This document shows positions 32,424 through 44,278 of a DNA stretch of 64,000 bases, piece by piece. The stretch is from Meconema thalassinum (lineage: Eukaryota; Arthropoda; Insecta; Orthoptera; Tettigoniidae), in contig OX336396.1 of assembly GCA_946902985.2 (NCBI GenBank), positions 238,406,297-238,470,296 of the forward strand, given 5' to 3'. Numbering within the stretch: the first letter of the stretch is position 1; each line of letters begins with the position of its first letter. The notes under the pieces were generated by a model. That model saw only the letters and a list, made by a program, of their open reading frames with translations, made no database searches and had not been told where the DNA came from. Position numbers and translations under genes: made by a program.

Positions 32424-33240
32424 AGTTACTTACGAGGGAAGTACCCCAGCTCGAACGACGAAAACCGACTGAAAGTGGGTTTAAAGTGGCCTATACAGTT
32501 GTACCTATGTCAATGCCTTTCATCTGTAAAAGTACGTGTTTGGTCGCCAGCGCCATCTGAGTATGTGATAATGTGATCACCGTGGCATTTGAGTTTGGAC
32601 TATTGCAATACGGGGACATTGTAAATAATGGAGTATGTCTACATGTTGCCCCTGTTAAGTGTGCGTATTGTTCCATTTCCCTGTGTTTTAATCACTTCAT
32701 TGAAACTCCACATTCACACTTCGACGTCGAATGAAGGACAACACAGTATCTTTTATTGTGGGAAAGATGACTATGTCATCACGGTACTGCATGTGTTACG
32801 ATTTCTAGTTGCAAGCAAGTGTTCAACCTTTTCCCAGATGATACTGCACCACACCTGATTCATGTTAATATAATGGTCCCAATTGCCCGTTGCACGCTAG
32901 TTTCTGCTGCGAATTGTGTTCCTGCAATCTTTTTTTAATGTTACCACATGTATGCTAAAGGTTTAACCAATTGCTATGAATGGATTTTCCCTAATATAAT
33001 GGTCCGAATTGCCTGTTGCACGGTAGTTTCTGCTGCGAATTGTGTTTCTGAAATCTTTGGACGCCGTAACTTCCAAACATTGATTGTACACTAATGCAGG
33101 GTTTTACAGATAAATGCCCGTGATGGGTAGTAGAACAGACATATCTTCGTATGTTAAGCGCACCACCAGTCGGTTTTAGCCGTTCGAGCTGGGGTACTTC
33201 CCTCGATAGAGTATACCCCGATACAGCTCTCACACCACAC
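32424..33240. repeat. Inverted repeat pair and tandem duplication
   Basis: The segment 32424-32540 recurs inverted at about 33093-33220 (GAAGTACCCCAGCTCGAACG on the plus strand in the first copy). Between them, a block of about 80 bp at 32871-32945 is repeated at 32996-33070 (AATTGCC.GTTGCACG.TAG). This may be a decayed TIR element of about 0.8 kb. No coding sequence. Confidence 0.6.
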
Positions 33241-33325
33241 TATAAATTTCTTGACAGATTTGGGAATCGAACCCCGATTTCCGGGCCGACAGCCAAGAAC
33301 GCTAACCGCTGCACTACGAGTGTAA
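33241..33325 (-). mobile_element. tRNA-like SINE head
   Basis: The minus strand reads TAGTGCAGCGGTTAGCG (A box), then GGGGTTCGATTCCCAA (B box), then TCTGTCAAGAAATTTATAG. The acceptor ends do not pair, so it is a SINE head and not a tRNA gene. Confidence 0.65.
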
Positions 33326-33768
33326 GTGATGCAAATAAGGGAAGGGAAAGCTGTGATAAGTAAGGAAGAGCGTCTTCTTTCAATCAGGTATCGGAATTTC
33401 TTTCATTCACTAACAAAGGCGACACATGAGGTAAAATTAAACTGGCATGTCGACCGGTTTCCCCTCCCGTGGAGTTTTACCCAAGTTAGCACACAACAGA
33501 GTGCACAGGAAATGTACAATAATTTCTCCCCACAGACTTCACTTAAGCACAACTTTTATTCGCCCTCCTTGTCTCCCAGAGTTCTCTTCCACTTTTAACA
33601 TAACTTGTCTAGTCCTTTTTCCTCACTGGAGAACAAACACTATCGTATTTCACATAGCCTATGCAGTAAAGAAGAGAAGAAATAAACCTAGTTCTGTTAT
33701 AATCAGTACAGATGTTCATTGGGAATTCTTCCACCTTCTGCGGTTCGATTCCCACCTCAGCCATCTTG

Positions 33769-34283
33769 GTTGGTTGGTTCCTCAGTTTAGGGGCTGCGAC
33801 AACGAGGTCATGTAGCTCCGTGTACTTTGGGTGTATGTAGAATCTGCATGATAACCGGTGTTAACTGTGATGACAGTATTAGTGTGTGTTATCTGTTTCT
33901 AATTCAAGTAAGGACAGTTGACATTCAATTTTCAAGTAGCCTAGTTCCTACTTTTGTTACCAACCACCACCGTCAACGACAACTAGTTCTACACTGTCCG
34001 CAGACACTCCCGGCACTAAAAGCCATACGCTAAATAAATAAATAAATAAATAAAATAATAAAGGTCTACACCTGGTTACTAGATGTCACCGCAGTCGGCT
34101 CCTGGCGACGAACGTTGGAACCTAAGAGCTTTAGTCAAATCTAACCTATAATTTAGCTTCACACAAGTATAATTAGTGGAAGGTTCTTTTACATGCCATA
34201 AATCTATGACATGGAACCGGCGGCTTTACCTCCCCTCCGAAGGAAGGCATATTGAGGGATTTTTTTAACGCTCAAGAATGTCA
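33769..34283 (-). mobile_element. SINE family A with tail T2, headless, with nested SINE end
   Basis: The T2 tail begins at 33769 (TTGGTTGGTTCCTCAG) and the body ends near 34283 before the tRNA head. A short piece at 33990-34065 reads in plus orientation as the T1 tail plus TAAA repeats, flanked by TCTACAC at about 33983 and 34056; it is a 5'-truncated SINE insertion. Confidence 0.8.
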
Positions 34284-34505
34284 TCTCGGAAGATTTTTTT
34301 CGTGATTTCTCACTTCTACTCCAGGCAAATGCCGGGATGGTACCTAACTTAAGACCACGGCAGCTTCCTACCCAAATCCTACATGAATTGCAAATACACA
34401 CAAACATCGCAGTGACACAGGTTCAAAGACAAATTCCATACACACACAAATACACGGGGCTACATGACCACGATGTCGTAAAGCCTCTAATAGGAATAAC
34501 AACAA
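34284..34505 (+). mobile_element. SINE central domain plus T2-like tail
   Basis: GTGATTTCTCACTTCTACTC, then GGCAAATGCCGGGATGGTAC, then a tail with CACGGGGCTACATGACCACG. Head absent. It adjoins the previous SINE directly, so the pair may be one mosaic. Confidence 0.6.
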
Positions 34506-34584
34506 ATCATCTAGAATCACCCTCTTCTGGTTGACTCCCATACCTAGCATGTGGATATTTGAAGCCATTCATTTTTCAGTGTTG

Positions 34585-34715
34585 CTTATACAAATTGTCT
34601 TTTGCTGCATTTCAGTTGGTCAACACGATTGTGCACTATAAATTGGGCGGGGTACAAGTTATAAATATGTAAACACACTCCCGAAAAAAATTACATGTAT
34701 TAGTTAGTTATCATT
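34585..34715. repeat. 130-bp repeat with an inverted match at 45291-45425
   Basis: CAACACGATTGTGC, then GGGTACAAGTTATAAA and ACATGTATTAGTTA, appear here and, reverse-complemented, near 45291-45425. Class unknown. Confidence 0.7.
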
Positions 34716-35053
34716 TATCACTAAGGCCCGGAAATTCATGCAAAATCATATTTTTGCATATTTATGCATATTTTGGTTATTTTCACATAATGCATCATAT
34801 TTTTCTCCTTTGCCTGTTTAAGTGCATATCTTTGCTTGAACATGCCGTTTATTCTAATTTCCTACTGTTTTGAAGAGATTTTTGTTACTTAATGTTCTTA
34901 AAGTCATATATTTCGATTCCGACTCCGCAAGTCTAACACAGAATAATACTGAAATTATTTTAATGCCTAGTACGTTTCAGTCTTCTTTGCAAGTTAATAT
35001 GAATTATTTTTACTCTGCATTCACTGTGTAAATATTGTAAACATATTTTCATT

Positions 35054-35357
35054 TTTTTAGCGTATGGCTTTTAGTGCCGGGAATGTCCGAGTTTGTAGCT
35101 GCTTCGAGACGGACACCCAATGGGTGAGCTACAAGTACCGTTGGGGAGGGAAGTTGGAAAGTAAGGACGAGGAGTGGGAAGGTAGCGGCTGTGGCCTATA
35201 GTTAGGGACCAACCCCGGCATTTGCCTGGAAGGAAGATGGGAAACCACAGAAGACCATCTTCAAGGTTGCCGGCGGGGGGATTCGAACCTCCTCTCCTCC
35301 CGGATGTGAGCGACTGCCAGCAGTCATGCCGTAACGACCACGGCTAACTCACCCGGT
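35054..35357 (-). mobile_element. SINE family B (tail T1), intact
   Basis: It is flanked by a perfect 11-bp duplication ATATTTTCATT (35043-35053 and 35358-35368). On the minus strand: head with GAGTTAGCCGTGGTCG and AGGTTCGAATCCCCCC, central domain, T1 tail and a poly-A of seven. The host is an AT-rich sequence with TGCATATTTATGCATATT motifs (34719-35042, 35369-35418), possibly part of another DNA element. Confidence 0.92.
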
Positions 35358-35644
35358 ATATTTTCATTAAAAAATATGCATAGGCTATTCAAATTTTATA
35401 TTAGTTATACTTAAAAAAAACAAGATGTTCAGTAAAGAACATATAGCCTACTTTCTCCTAAATGTATGAGTATAGTTATAACTCGTTATTATCAAAGAGT
35501 ATAATAGAACTATTCTTTGTTGAAGACCTTAGAAACGATTTACCTCTACCAAACGCCACAACCTAGATAAAAACTGCTACCATCATTGAAGAAAGAAAGA
35601 TAAGAAGTATATCAAGAATGTTATGGATCTGGAGACATAATCGA

Positions 35645-35875
35645 CCGGACTGGCTGCGTGGCTCAGCGGTAACGTTCTCGCTTGCTGGGCCCTAGGTTGC
35701 AGGTTCGTATCCTGGCGCAGTCAGCTGGCATTTGAGGGTGCACAAATGCGAGGGAGCCGTGTCAGTACATTTACTGGCACGTTAAAGATCCCCTTCGGGC
35801 CAAAATTCCGGCACCCCGGTGTCTCTAAAAGCAGCACTAGTTAAAAGGGATGTAAAACCAATAACATTATTATTA
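35645..35875 (+). mobile_element. tRNA-derived SINE, family F
   Basis: Head: A box in TGGCTGCGTGGCTCAGCGG (35652-35670) and B box-like TTGCAGGTTCGTATCCTGG. The body contains CACGTTAAAGATCCCCTTCG and ends in ACATTATTATTATT. The LINE 3' end abuts this tail. Confidence 0.85.
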
Positions 35876-38800
35876 TTCTTCTTCTTCTTTCGAATAACCC
35901 ATTTGGAGGGTACGATGAATCAACGTTGGCTATTGTCCATTGTATTCAATTTCCGTTGTTTCCAAATTTCTTTCATCGTTCTAGAGTGACGATCTTTCTC
36001 CTCCTGAGTCCACTTTCTGCCAGTTCTTTGTTTCTTCCTTTCTTGAAATTTTGCGTTTTGAATAGCTTCTCTGAAGAGTGATCTGTTTGCTATTGTGTCT
36101 GTCTGAATTTTGGCGTTTGTCAAATCTTTGTCAATTTCAATGAACCATGTGGGTTTGGACTTGTAACTAGTCAGTAAGTTGAAGATCTGTTTAGTTAGTC
36201 TACTATTCTCCATTCTATAGATGTGCCCAAAAAACTGTAATCTTCTATTTCTCATTACATCAGTTAATTTTTCACATTTCAAATATAACTCTCTATTTGG
36301 TCGTAACCTATATTCTGCGTTATTATTTCGTTTAGCTCCCAGTATTTTTCTCAGAATTCGTCTTTCAGTCTTCTCTAATTTGTCTAAATCACCAAATCTT
36401 GTTAATTTAAGTGTTTCTGCTGCATACAGAGTTTCAGGTCTGACTACTGTTTGATAATGCCTTAATTTAGTGTTCCAGGATAAGCTTTTTTTTATTATAT
36501 ATATCTTTTGTCATATGAAAACACCTTTGTAATTTATGCATACGTGTTTCTATTGCTGTCTTTTCCTGTGAGTCATTCATTATCCACTCTCCTAGGTATT
36601 TAAAGGAATTTGTTTTACATACTGAACTGTCATGAATTGTGATACTTTTGGGGGCATCGGTGATGTTTGTCATGAACTTAGTTTTTTCAAATGATATTTG
36701 TAGTCCGACTTTGGCTGCCTGTTTTTGCAACTCTCTAATTTGTTCTTGGGCAGTATCCAGTGAGTCAGTAAGTAATGCAATGTCATCCGCAAAAGCTAAA
36801 CAATCTACAGTGATTTTATTTGGATGTCTTCCTAGTTGAACGCCTTTAGTATTGATGGCTTTCCTCCACTCTCGAATTACCTTTTCCAATGCACAATTGA
36901 AAAGCAGAGGTGACAGACCATCTCCTTGTCTCACACCTGACTTTATTTTGAAAGATTTTGAAAGTTCCCCTCTAAATTTAACTTTGGAAGTTGTGTTCGT
37001 TAGTGTTGCTTGAATTATTTCAGTTGTCTTGTTATCAAGTCCAAATTCCTTCAGAATGTTAATAAGTGCCTTTCTGTCAATGGAGTCATAGGCTTTTTTA
37101 AAATCCACAAAAGTAACTACATATTTCAAGTTCCTGATTTTCCTCATGTCTAATATGCTCTTTAAATTTAGTATTTGCTCCAGACATGATCGTCCCTTCC
37201 TAAATCCTGCCTGATACTCTCCCAATTGTGGGTCGAGTATTTTTTCCGCTCTTTTTAAAAGTGCTTTGGATAAGATCTTATAGGTCACTAGCAGGAGGGA
37301 GATTCCCCTGTAATTGTTAGGATCTGTTTTCTTCCCTTTCTTATGTAGTGGATGTATCAAAGCAGATGTCCATTCTGATGGTAAACTGTGTGTTTTCCAT
37401 ATGTCATTCATGATTTCCGTTAAACATAGGATCATGTTGTCACTCGAGTATTTCCATAATTCAGCAACTATACTATCTTCTCCAGAAGCTTTGTTATTTT
37501 TAAGTTCGTTTATAATCTCTTTAATTTCATTTGTTGTTGGTGGTTTCGAGTATGGAGGAACGGGGAGTATATTATCAAACTTAAATGTCTCCTTTGGTGG
37601 ATCGCAGTTGAGGAGTTCTTCAAAATATTCCGCAAGTATTCTGCAATTTTCAGCGTTATTATTTGCAGTTTTCTGAGTCTTTGGATCTGTGAAAAGTAAG
37701 CTTGGTGGAGTATACTTCCTTAAACTACTTCTGAAAGTTTTGTAGAAGTCCTTTATATTGTGCTGTCTGAAGTCAGATTCTATTAATGTCAATTGGTCTT
37801 TCATATGTTGAACTTTAACCCTTTTGAGTCCCTTAGATGCATGTTTTCGGGATTCTATAAAGCTGTTCCTGGTATTCTCATTTTTATTTGCATTCCAGAT
37901 GTTCCAAGCTCGTTGTCTTTTAAAGATTAGTTCATCACACTCAGCAGTCCACCAGGCATGTTTTCGTTTTCTTTTAAGGAGAATGGTTTCTTCTGCTGTC
38001 TGTACTAAGTCTCTTTGAAGTTGTTCCCATGTTTTAGGTGCTCTGCTTTCCAAAAGTGTTTTGAAATTATTTTCTGTAGGTAATTTTTGAGTATCAAACT
38101 TTTTGGATTGATAATGATTTTTCTTTTTATATATTGGTCTAATTTTGAATTTAATGAGTGACAGATAGTGGTCTGAATCTAAACCTGCACTCTTAGCAAC
38201 TTTCACATTGAGTATCTCCGTTGTAGACTGTCTGCTAATAGCAACATGGTCAAGTTGTTTCTCACCACAAACTGGATTTGGGGAAACCCAAGTAGTTTGT
38301 TTCCTAGGAAGTTTTTTGAAGAATGTAGATTTCAGGACTATGTTATGCTCTCTGCATAAACTAATAAGTCTTTCTCCATTTGTGTTAGTTCTTTTATGTG
38401 CCGGGAAATTGCCTACTATGGACCGATGTTGTCGTTCTTTGCCGATTTGAGCGTTAAAGTCTCCAAGTAGAAGTATTATATTTTTTGATGGAATTTGATC
38501 CAGGGTGTTTGATAGTTCTTGCCAAAAATTTTCCGTTTGTTCTTTGTGAGTCCTATTTTTCTCATTAGTTGGTGCATGTGTATTGACAATGGTATAAACT
38601 TTGTTTACTGATTTAAAGGATAGCAGGGATAATCTTTCATTAATGGATTGAAACTCTATTATTGAATTTAATATGTTCTGATTTACAATGAACCCAGTTC
38701 CAAACTGAGGTACATTTTTCATAACTCTCTTTCCAGGTTTTCCCTTAAATATTCTATAACCTTCTGAATCAAATGGATGTTCATCAGTATATCTAGTTTC

Positions 38801-39550
38801 TTGAAGAGCTGTTATCATAATCCTTTTCTCTTTGATGAAATTTATTAGAGTTTTAAGTTTTCCTGTTTTTAAGAGTGAATTGACATTAAAGGTAGCCAAA
38901 AAGTTTATGTTCTTGTGCTTAATTTTACTAGTGATTTGCTTAATGCTATTTTCAAGATGCTCCGACTCATCCTTTTCATCCTTTGCACAATGATGTAGGC
39001 CCCCAGAATCCGAGTGCCTACTTTTCATTTCCTTGGAAAATGGAGATTGGTTACTCCCTGGGGTAAAATCTCTTACAATGTGCATATCCATTGTTGATTG
39101 TTTGCTAGGTTAAGGGAACAAGTCCCCTAAAAATTCTACTCGAGGTTGTTAGCTCCGAGGATGGGTTTTCAGCCGCACCTTTGGTGAACAGACGCTGACC
39201 ATCTAGCCGCTTGCTACAAGACAGACGCTAAATGGATTTATGTAAAGCTGACATCTAACTAAATCATAGGGTAGATGCCTTTTATCCTATTAATCCCGGA
39301 TACAGGGCCGCCCCGTCCACCATTCATACTGTTCTATAGATCATCTATTCCACTATCAATGCCGTTGAGGACTTCACCGTAACCCTGGCAAGGGACCCTG
39401 ACAAGGTGCTACCAGCCGGGCCAGCTGGACCTTGGTTTTTTTAGAGGTGTTACTCCTCTATCACTCACCGCTTTGTCCTGGCTTGTGACAGGCAGAGCCT
39501 GGCTTCCCAAACATTGGGCCCAGGTTGGCGGGTTTATTATTATTATTATT
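35876..39550 (-). mobile_element. LINE, RTE-like, near full length
   Basis: The element has a leader of about 440 bp (39092-39530), a single polyprotein frame with one frameshift, and a 3' end at a (GAA)n run (about 35876-35888). The leader just before ATG (CCTAGCAAACAATCAACAAT) aligns with that of the 11996-15159 LINE (CCTAGCAAGCCAGTAGT), so both seem to be of one clade. Target duplications were not found; the 5' edge near the (TTA)n at 39536-39556 is approximate. Confidence 0.8.
35920..39091 (-). pseudogene. Endonuclease-reverse transcriptase, one frameshift
   Basis: From ATG at 39091 the frame runs 874 residues: endonuclease at about 62-312 (N69 in FNVN, E98 in LQETR, H172 in THAPT, D211 and N213 in GDFNAQ, SDH at 306-308) and reverse transcriptase at about 570-800 (FVDFKKAYD with D663, RQGDGLSPLLF at 721-731, FADD with D769-D770). 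It then stops at 36467 because of an extra A in an eight-A run on the coding strand near 36490. Removing one A keeps the frame open through ETLYAAETL to the C-terminal segment (GHIYRMEN) ending at 35920. The enzyme would lack its C-terminus, so the copy is probably inactive, but it is otherwise intact and young-looking. Confidence 0.85.
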
Positions 39551-40740
39551 ATTATTACATATACGACCTGCCGTGGGCAACATCCAACTTTGAGTTGAGG
39601 CATGTCTTTACACGTCTGGTTGTGCATGGCTTTCACAACCCTAATTGAATTAACAAATCTTTCCATGACCCTACAGAGACGTGTGTATACAAACTATGTG
39701 GATATTTTCGATTGCTATTTGCCTCAAATAAAAGTAGTAATTAATAACCTGAACTAACACCTACTATGTGAAATCGTTTTGTTCTTTACTTCAAATAACA
39801 TTTTCAAGTAACGCAAAATAGGCTGTTACAAACCCTTTAAAATAAAAAGTAAAAATGTATCGTAGTATCATCTTGTCATTCTTCAAATTCGATGCGCATA
39901 GAATGCCAATGGTGTAGTAATCAATGGAGCCCCTCGTAGACTAGTCGTACCATCTAGTGGTGAAATATCGAACAATATAATCCTAACCACGGCCGACTGA
40001 ATGCGCAGCTCGTATTCAGTCGGCCGTGTCCTAACAGAGCGAGTGCATTCTAGCGGCCAGAAGAAGAAACTTTTCAATAAAATCTGGAAGTTAATCTAGT
40101 TACCTTTTTGGCAGCTAGATGTCTCGAGTAAATCTGCTGGCGAATTATGTTTTAATTAAATATATATTTTACATCATAATATGCACAATATAACGCTTAA
40201 TTTTAAAACATCTGAGTCATTACAAAACAATAAACATATAACATTTCAAGCAAAAAACATAGCTCTGATCGGGTTTGAACCATAGGCATTTGAGCGATAG
40301 GCTGACGCTCTACCACTGAGCTAATTGTGTCAACGAATATCGTTCTATATAAAATGACTTACATACAACTTGTTAGCAAATAATGATTTATACTAAACGA
40401 TTTCATCACTGGAGTATATTATTTATATATAAAGCATTTCATACAAAGTTTATTTATTTTGTACAGTACGCTATATTGCATGCAATACTCAAATTAGTGA
40501 AATATAAGTCAGGCACAAGATATCCGCTGCCATCTTGTCTTATTAGTGAATCAGCTCAGCTTTTTAAAATCACGTCTGCACTATAGTATTACAAAATAAA
40601 CTTTTAATTTCGAACGTGCCCCTTCCTTTAGAACAGTTAAAACGATTCTCGGCTCGATAATCGGAACTGGTGGGTCCCATGATATGGATTATAAAGTTTG
40701 CATAATTCGCACGGCGGCCATCCTGAAATGGTATGGCGGA
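39551..40740. other. Non-coding interval with short repeats
   Basis: Contains the inverted match to 31553-31670 (about 39785-39905) and a hairpin of 14-bp arms, ACGGCCGACTGAAT, at 39989-40027. No frame or element ends recognised apart from the tRNA-like piece below. Confidence 0.5.
40262..40331 (-). pseudogene. tRNA-like sequence
   Basis: On the minus strand it shows a good A box (TTAGCTCAGTGGTAGAGCG) and B box (TGGTTCAAACC). The acceptor ends do not pair and the anticodon stem has mismatches, so it is a tRNA pseudogene or a SINE head and not a working tRNA. Confidence 0.6.
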
Positions 40741-41154
40741 CGACCTTGTAGTTTGGTCACAAGACGCATCCTATACGAAGGTATGTTGTTACCAAATTTG
40801 GTAGAGATCGGATGATTTGGTTAGTCGTTATTTGATTTTACGTTTTGAACGTTTGAGTGGCCGCCATTCAGTTTTAGTAAAGATGGCGGCGATATAAAAC
40901 ATGACACTGAGGTGTCCTTTGCTAGTGCTACCTTTGTACCAAATTTCGTTCAATTCGCATTCACCGTGTTCGAATTGATAGGGGGGGAAAGACATTCAGA
41001 GTACACACACTCACACACACACAGACACACACACACACAGACACACACACAGACTCACACACACACATACACACACACAGACAGACACACTTTTTTCGCC
41101 CTGTGTTGATCTCATAAGTCTACTTTCATTTTTTGCAAAAATCGAAAGTAGGCT

Positions 41155-41566
41155 AATAACATAGTAAAATAATTATTGATGGTCAACACCGCTTGAAGTA
41201 CCATAAAATAACATTTCCTACTATTTAGAACTGCTCCTTAGTTGAGATATTTAAAAAGAGGTGTAGTTGTATGTCTGTCTGTTCGTATTTTCTTTATATT
41301 CAATATAGAAATGCTAAAGAATACGGAGTGATCGTAATTGCCGTAGTTATTTCACAGTGCATATTTTTTTAAACGTGGTGGATAGGTCTATTTGACCAAT
41401 AGTTAGTGCATTTCTGCATGCATATTTATTCAATGAATACAGTATCGTCTGTTGCCATCTCAATCGATGGTGCTGCTACTGGTGGGAAGACCAGCACTCT
41501 CATCAGTTGGCGCACACTTCCTCTTCCATGCGCTATGCTCTCCTCCCGCATTCTCATCAGTCATCA
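41155..41566. other. Unassigned interval
   Basis: No frame or repeat recognised. Confidence 0.4.
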
Positions 41567-42362
41567 CTAGGGCTCGGATCGATATGCTCGATAAAATCTC
41601 CAGATATGCTCGAAAACCATGTGTTCTATGCTCGATAGATATGCTCGAAAAACCATTATATGCTCGATAGGTAGGCTAAAAAAACATTAAATGCGGTTAA
41701 ATATGCAGAATATGCTCAAAAAACACCGTTAAAAACTATAGAAAGGAAAGTGAAAAGAAAAAACCAATAACATACCTTTATATACGAGCTTTATTTTCTA
41801 ATTGTATGTATGATACACTGCAATATACTCGCATTCAAGTTTTTCAAGTAGATCCTATATATAAGAGAAGTTTTCTTATAAAAGTTACAGTTTAAAAGTT
41901 CATTTACAAAATGTTCAAAACTAGGCGAGTCAATGAAGAAGATATGCATTGTTCTGTACAACAAGATTTTTTTCTATGTTTTCAGTTTTGAATGCATTTC
42001 TTAAATCAATCAATAAAAGTTTCAGTGACGAGAACGACCTCACTAAAGGTTAAAAACCTATGGTTCTATTATTCGCACGAGATAGGCTTTTCAATAACTA
42101 TTTCTGTTTTCGAACCTTAAGAACGGTTAGGGCCCGAATTAGGGGGGGGGGAATTCGAAGAAGAACAAAATATTTAGACGAAAACCAAAGGAATATGCAT
42201 TTATATGCTTCTATTCTGAAAACCGCGGTTTTATGCATTTATATGTTCGATAAATTTCAATTCTGTTGGTCCCAGAGAGGTGAAAATACCACCGAAAGGC
42301 TTCTTTCAATGTGTACTATTCAGGAAAAAATATATGCAAATATGCTCGAATCCGAGCCCTAG
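41567..42362. mobile_element. TIR element (796 bp), second copy of the family at 1-219
   Basis: The termini CTAGGGCTCGGATCG and CGAATCCGAGCCCTAG are inverted repeats of about 13 bp. The interior is rich in ATATGCTCGA-type motifs that repeat near both ends. No transposase. The flanks (AGTCATCA and CACACTTA) do not match as an 8-bp duplication, so the superfamily is unproven. Confidence 0.8.
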
Positions 42363-42813
42363 CACACTTAAATGGACAACTTAGGATTATGCGTTTCGAC
42401 ACTCAAGTGCCATCATCACATGCTGATCACTGTGTTAAGGTTAATTTTCACTGCTGTAAATTCACTACTATGGTTCAATAGCACGCCGTTAGATGATTAT
42501 AGGCCTAGTATGATTCGCAGTTTGAATCTCGTTATACGTTAGGGTTGTTTCGTGTTGCAAGGTTTTGTAAATTACTTGAGTAACGGTGTATATGAGCGTG
42601 TATGCAATTTAGAATATCATACTGTAATAATAATAAATCAAACTAGCATTACCCGTCGGGGCTTCGCCGGCGAATAATCTAGTTGTAAAGAGTACACATA
42701 GCAAAATCTCAATCATGAATGCTATGACTGATTTATCCTTGGTATGAATAATCAGACTTTATCAATTCAGCTACTGGTGCAGTGGTTAGGGGTTTGTCAT
42801 TCCTTCATATGTA

Positions 42814-44278
42814 CACACATCAAAAAAAGTTTTGCATCACCTCGGTTCCAAGAGTTCCGGAACCTTTAAATACAAAGGGAATAGAGATCAACACAAACAA
42901 CATTTCAGCTCGTTTTATTGCTCATGAGACCCACACATTGCATGTTGTACCATCATACAGCTAGACTTTCAGCATTTGTGGTCCAGATTGCAGTACACAC
43001 CACTACCTCTAATACCCAGTAGCACGTCCTCTTGCATTGATGCATGCCTGTATTCGTCGTGGCATACTATCCACAAGTTCATCAAGACACTGTTGGTCCA
43101 AATTGTCCCACTCCTCAACGACAATTCGGCGTAAATCTCTCAGAGTGGTTGGTGGGTCAAGACGTCCATAAACAGCCCTTTTCAACATATCCCAGGCATG
43201 TTTGATAGGGTTCATGTCTGGCGAACATGCTGGCCACTGTAGTCGAGCGATGTCGTTATCTTGAAGGAACGCATTCACAAGATGTGCACGATGAGGTCGA
43301 GAATTGTCGTCCATGAAGACAAATGCCTCTCCAATATTCTGCCGATATGGTTGCACTATGGGTCGGAGGATGTCATTCAGGTATCGTAAAGCCGTTTCGG
43401 AGCCTTCCATGACCACCAGTGGCGTACGTCGGCCCCACATAATGCCACCCCAAAACATCAGGGAACCACCACCTTGCTGCACTCGCTGGACAGTGTGTCT
43501 AAGACGTTCAGCCTGACCAGGGTGCCTCCAAACACGTCTCCGACGATTGTCTGGTTGAAGGCATATGCGACACTCATCGGTGAAGAGAACGTGATGCCAA
43601 TTCTGTGGGGTCCATTCAGCATGTTGTTGGGCCCATCTGTACCGCGCTGCATGGTGTCGGGGTTGCAAAGCTGGACCTCGCCATGGACGTCGGGAGTGAA
43701 GTTGCGCATCATGCAGCCTATTGCGCTCAGTTTGAGTTGAAACACGACGTCCTGTGGCTGAACGAAACGCATTATTCAACATGGTGGCATTGCTGTCAGG
43801 GTTCCTCCGAGCGGCAATCCGTAAGTAGCGGTCATCCACTACAGTAGTAGCCCTTGGGCGGCCTGAGCGAGGCCTGTCATCGACAGTTCCTGTATCTCTG
43901 TACCTCCTCCATGCCCGAACAACATCGCTTTGGTTCACTCTGAGACGCCTGGAAACTTCCCTTGTTGAGAGCCCTTCTTGACACAAAGTAACAATGCGGA
44001 CGCGATCGAACTGCGGTATTGACCTTCTAGGCATGGTAGTACTACAGACAACATGAGCAGCGTACCTTCGTCCTGGTGGAATGACTGGAACTGATCGGCT
44101 GTCGTACCCCCTTCGTCTAATAGGCCCTGCTCATGCATGGTTGTTTACATCTTTGAGCAGTTTTAGTGACATCTATGAACAGTCAAAGGGACTGTATCTT
44201 TGATACAATATACACAGTCAACGTCTATATGCCGGAGATCTGGGAACCGAGGTGATGCAAAACTTTTTTTGATGTGTG
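42814..44278 (-). mobile_element. Tc1-type element (1465 bp) with TA duplication
   Basis: The left end CACACATCAAAAAAAGTTTT is mirrored exactly at the right end (AAAACTTTTTTTGATGTGTG), and the repeats continue for some 35 bp through GCATCACCTCGGTTCC. TA flanks both sides (42812-42813 and 44279-44280). Length and layout are those of a complete element with a single transposase gene on the minus strand. Confidence 0.93.
43009..44034 (-). CDS. Tc1-like transposase with Glu-to-Lys change in the catalytic triad
   Basis: The 341-residue protein starts at ATG and is uninterrupted, the normal length for the family. Residues 10-110 form the paired helix-turn-helix DNA-binding region (GLSTREVSRRLRV; GRPRATT is the linker motif). 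The catalytic core has D153 (FTDE) and D243 (MDDNSRPH). The third position, normally Glu in NPIEH, is K278 (NPIKH; codon AAA at 43201-43203), 34 residues after D243. The DD34E spacing is therefore intact but the third acidic residue is lost; one transition, GAA to AAA, explains it. Cleavage should be abolished, though DNA binding may remain. Apart from this the gene looks recently active. Confidence 0.93.
   Translation of the reverse strand: MPRRSIPQFDRVRIVTLCQEGLSTREVSRRLRVNQSDVVRAWRRYRDTGTVDDRPRSGRPRATTVVDDRYLRIAARRNPDSNATMLNNAFRSATGRRVSTQTERNRLHDAQLHSRRPWRGPALQPRHHAARYRWAQQHAEWTPQNWHHVLFTDECRICLQPDNRRRRVWRHPGQAERLRHTVQRVQQGGGSLMFWGGIMWGRRTPLVVMEGSETALRYLNDILRPIVQPYRQNIGEAFVFMDDNSRPHRAHLVNAFLQDNDIARLQWPACSPDMNPIKHAWDMLKRAVYGRLDPPTTLRDLRRIVVEEWDNLDQQCLDELVDSMPRRIQACINARGRATGY

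Larger units (their letters stand above)
35419..41154 (+). mobile_element. Helentron-like element (family 2) with nested retroelements
   Basis: The start AACAAGATGTTCAGTAAAGA matches that of the element at 48931-53540, and the end is the same hairpin (AAGTCTACTTTC, spacer, GAAAGTAGGCT at 41117-41154). One monomer of the family-2 repeat lies at about 40740-40990, followed by a CA-rich microsatellite (41005-41090). Nested inside are SINE F (35645-35875) and the LINE at 35876-39550. That the two ends belong to one insertion is inference from order and orientation. Confidence 0.6.

Noticed and set aside
40262..40331. A functional tRNA gene
   Set aside because: The A and B boxes are good, but the acceptor arms do not pair and the anticodon stem has mismatches.
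41005..41090. His/Thr-rich peptide from 40912-41109
   Set aside because: It is translation of a CA microsatellite at the end of a Helentron-like element.
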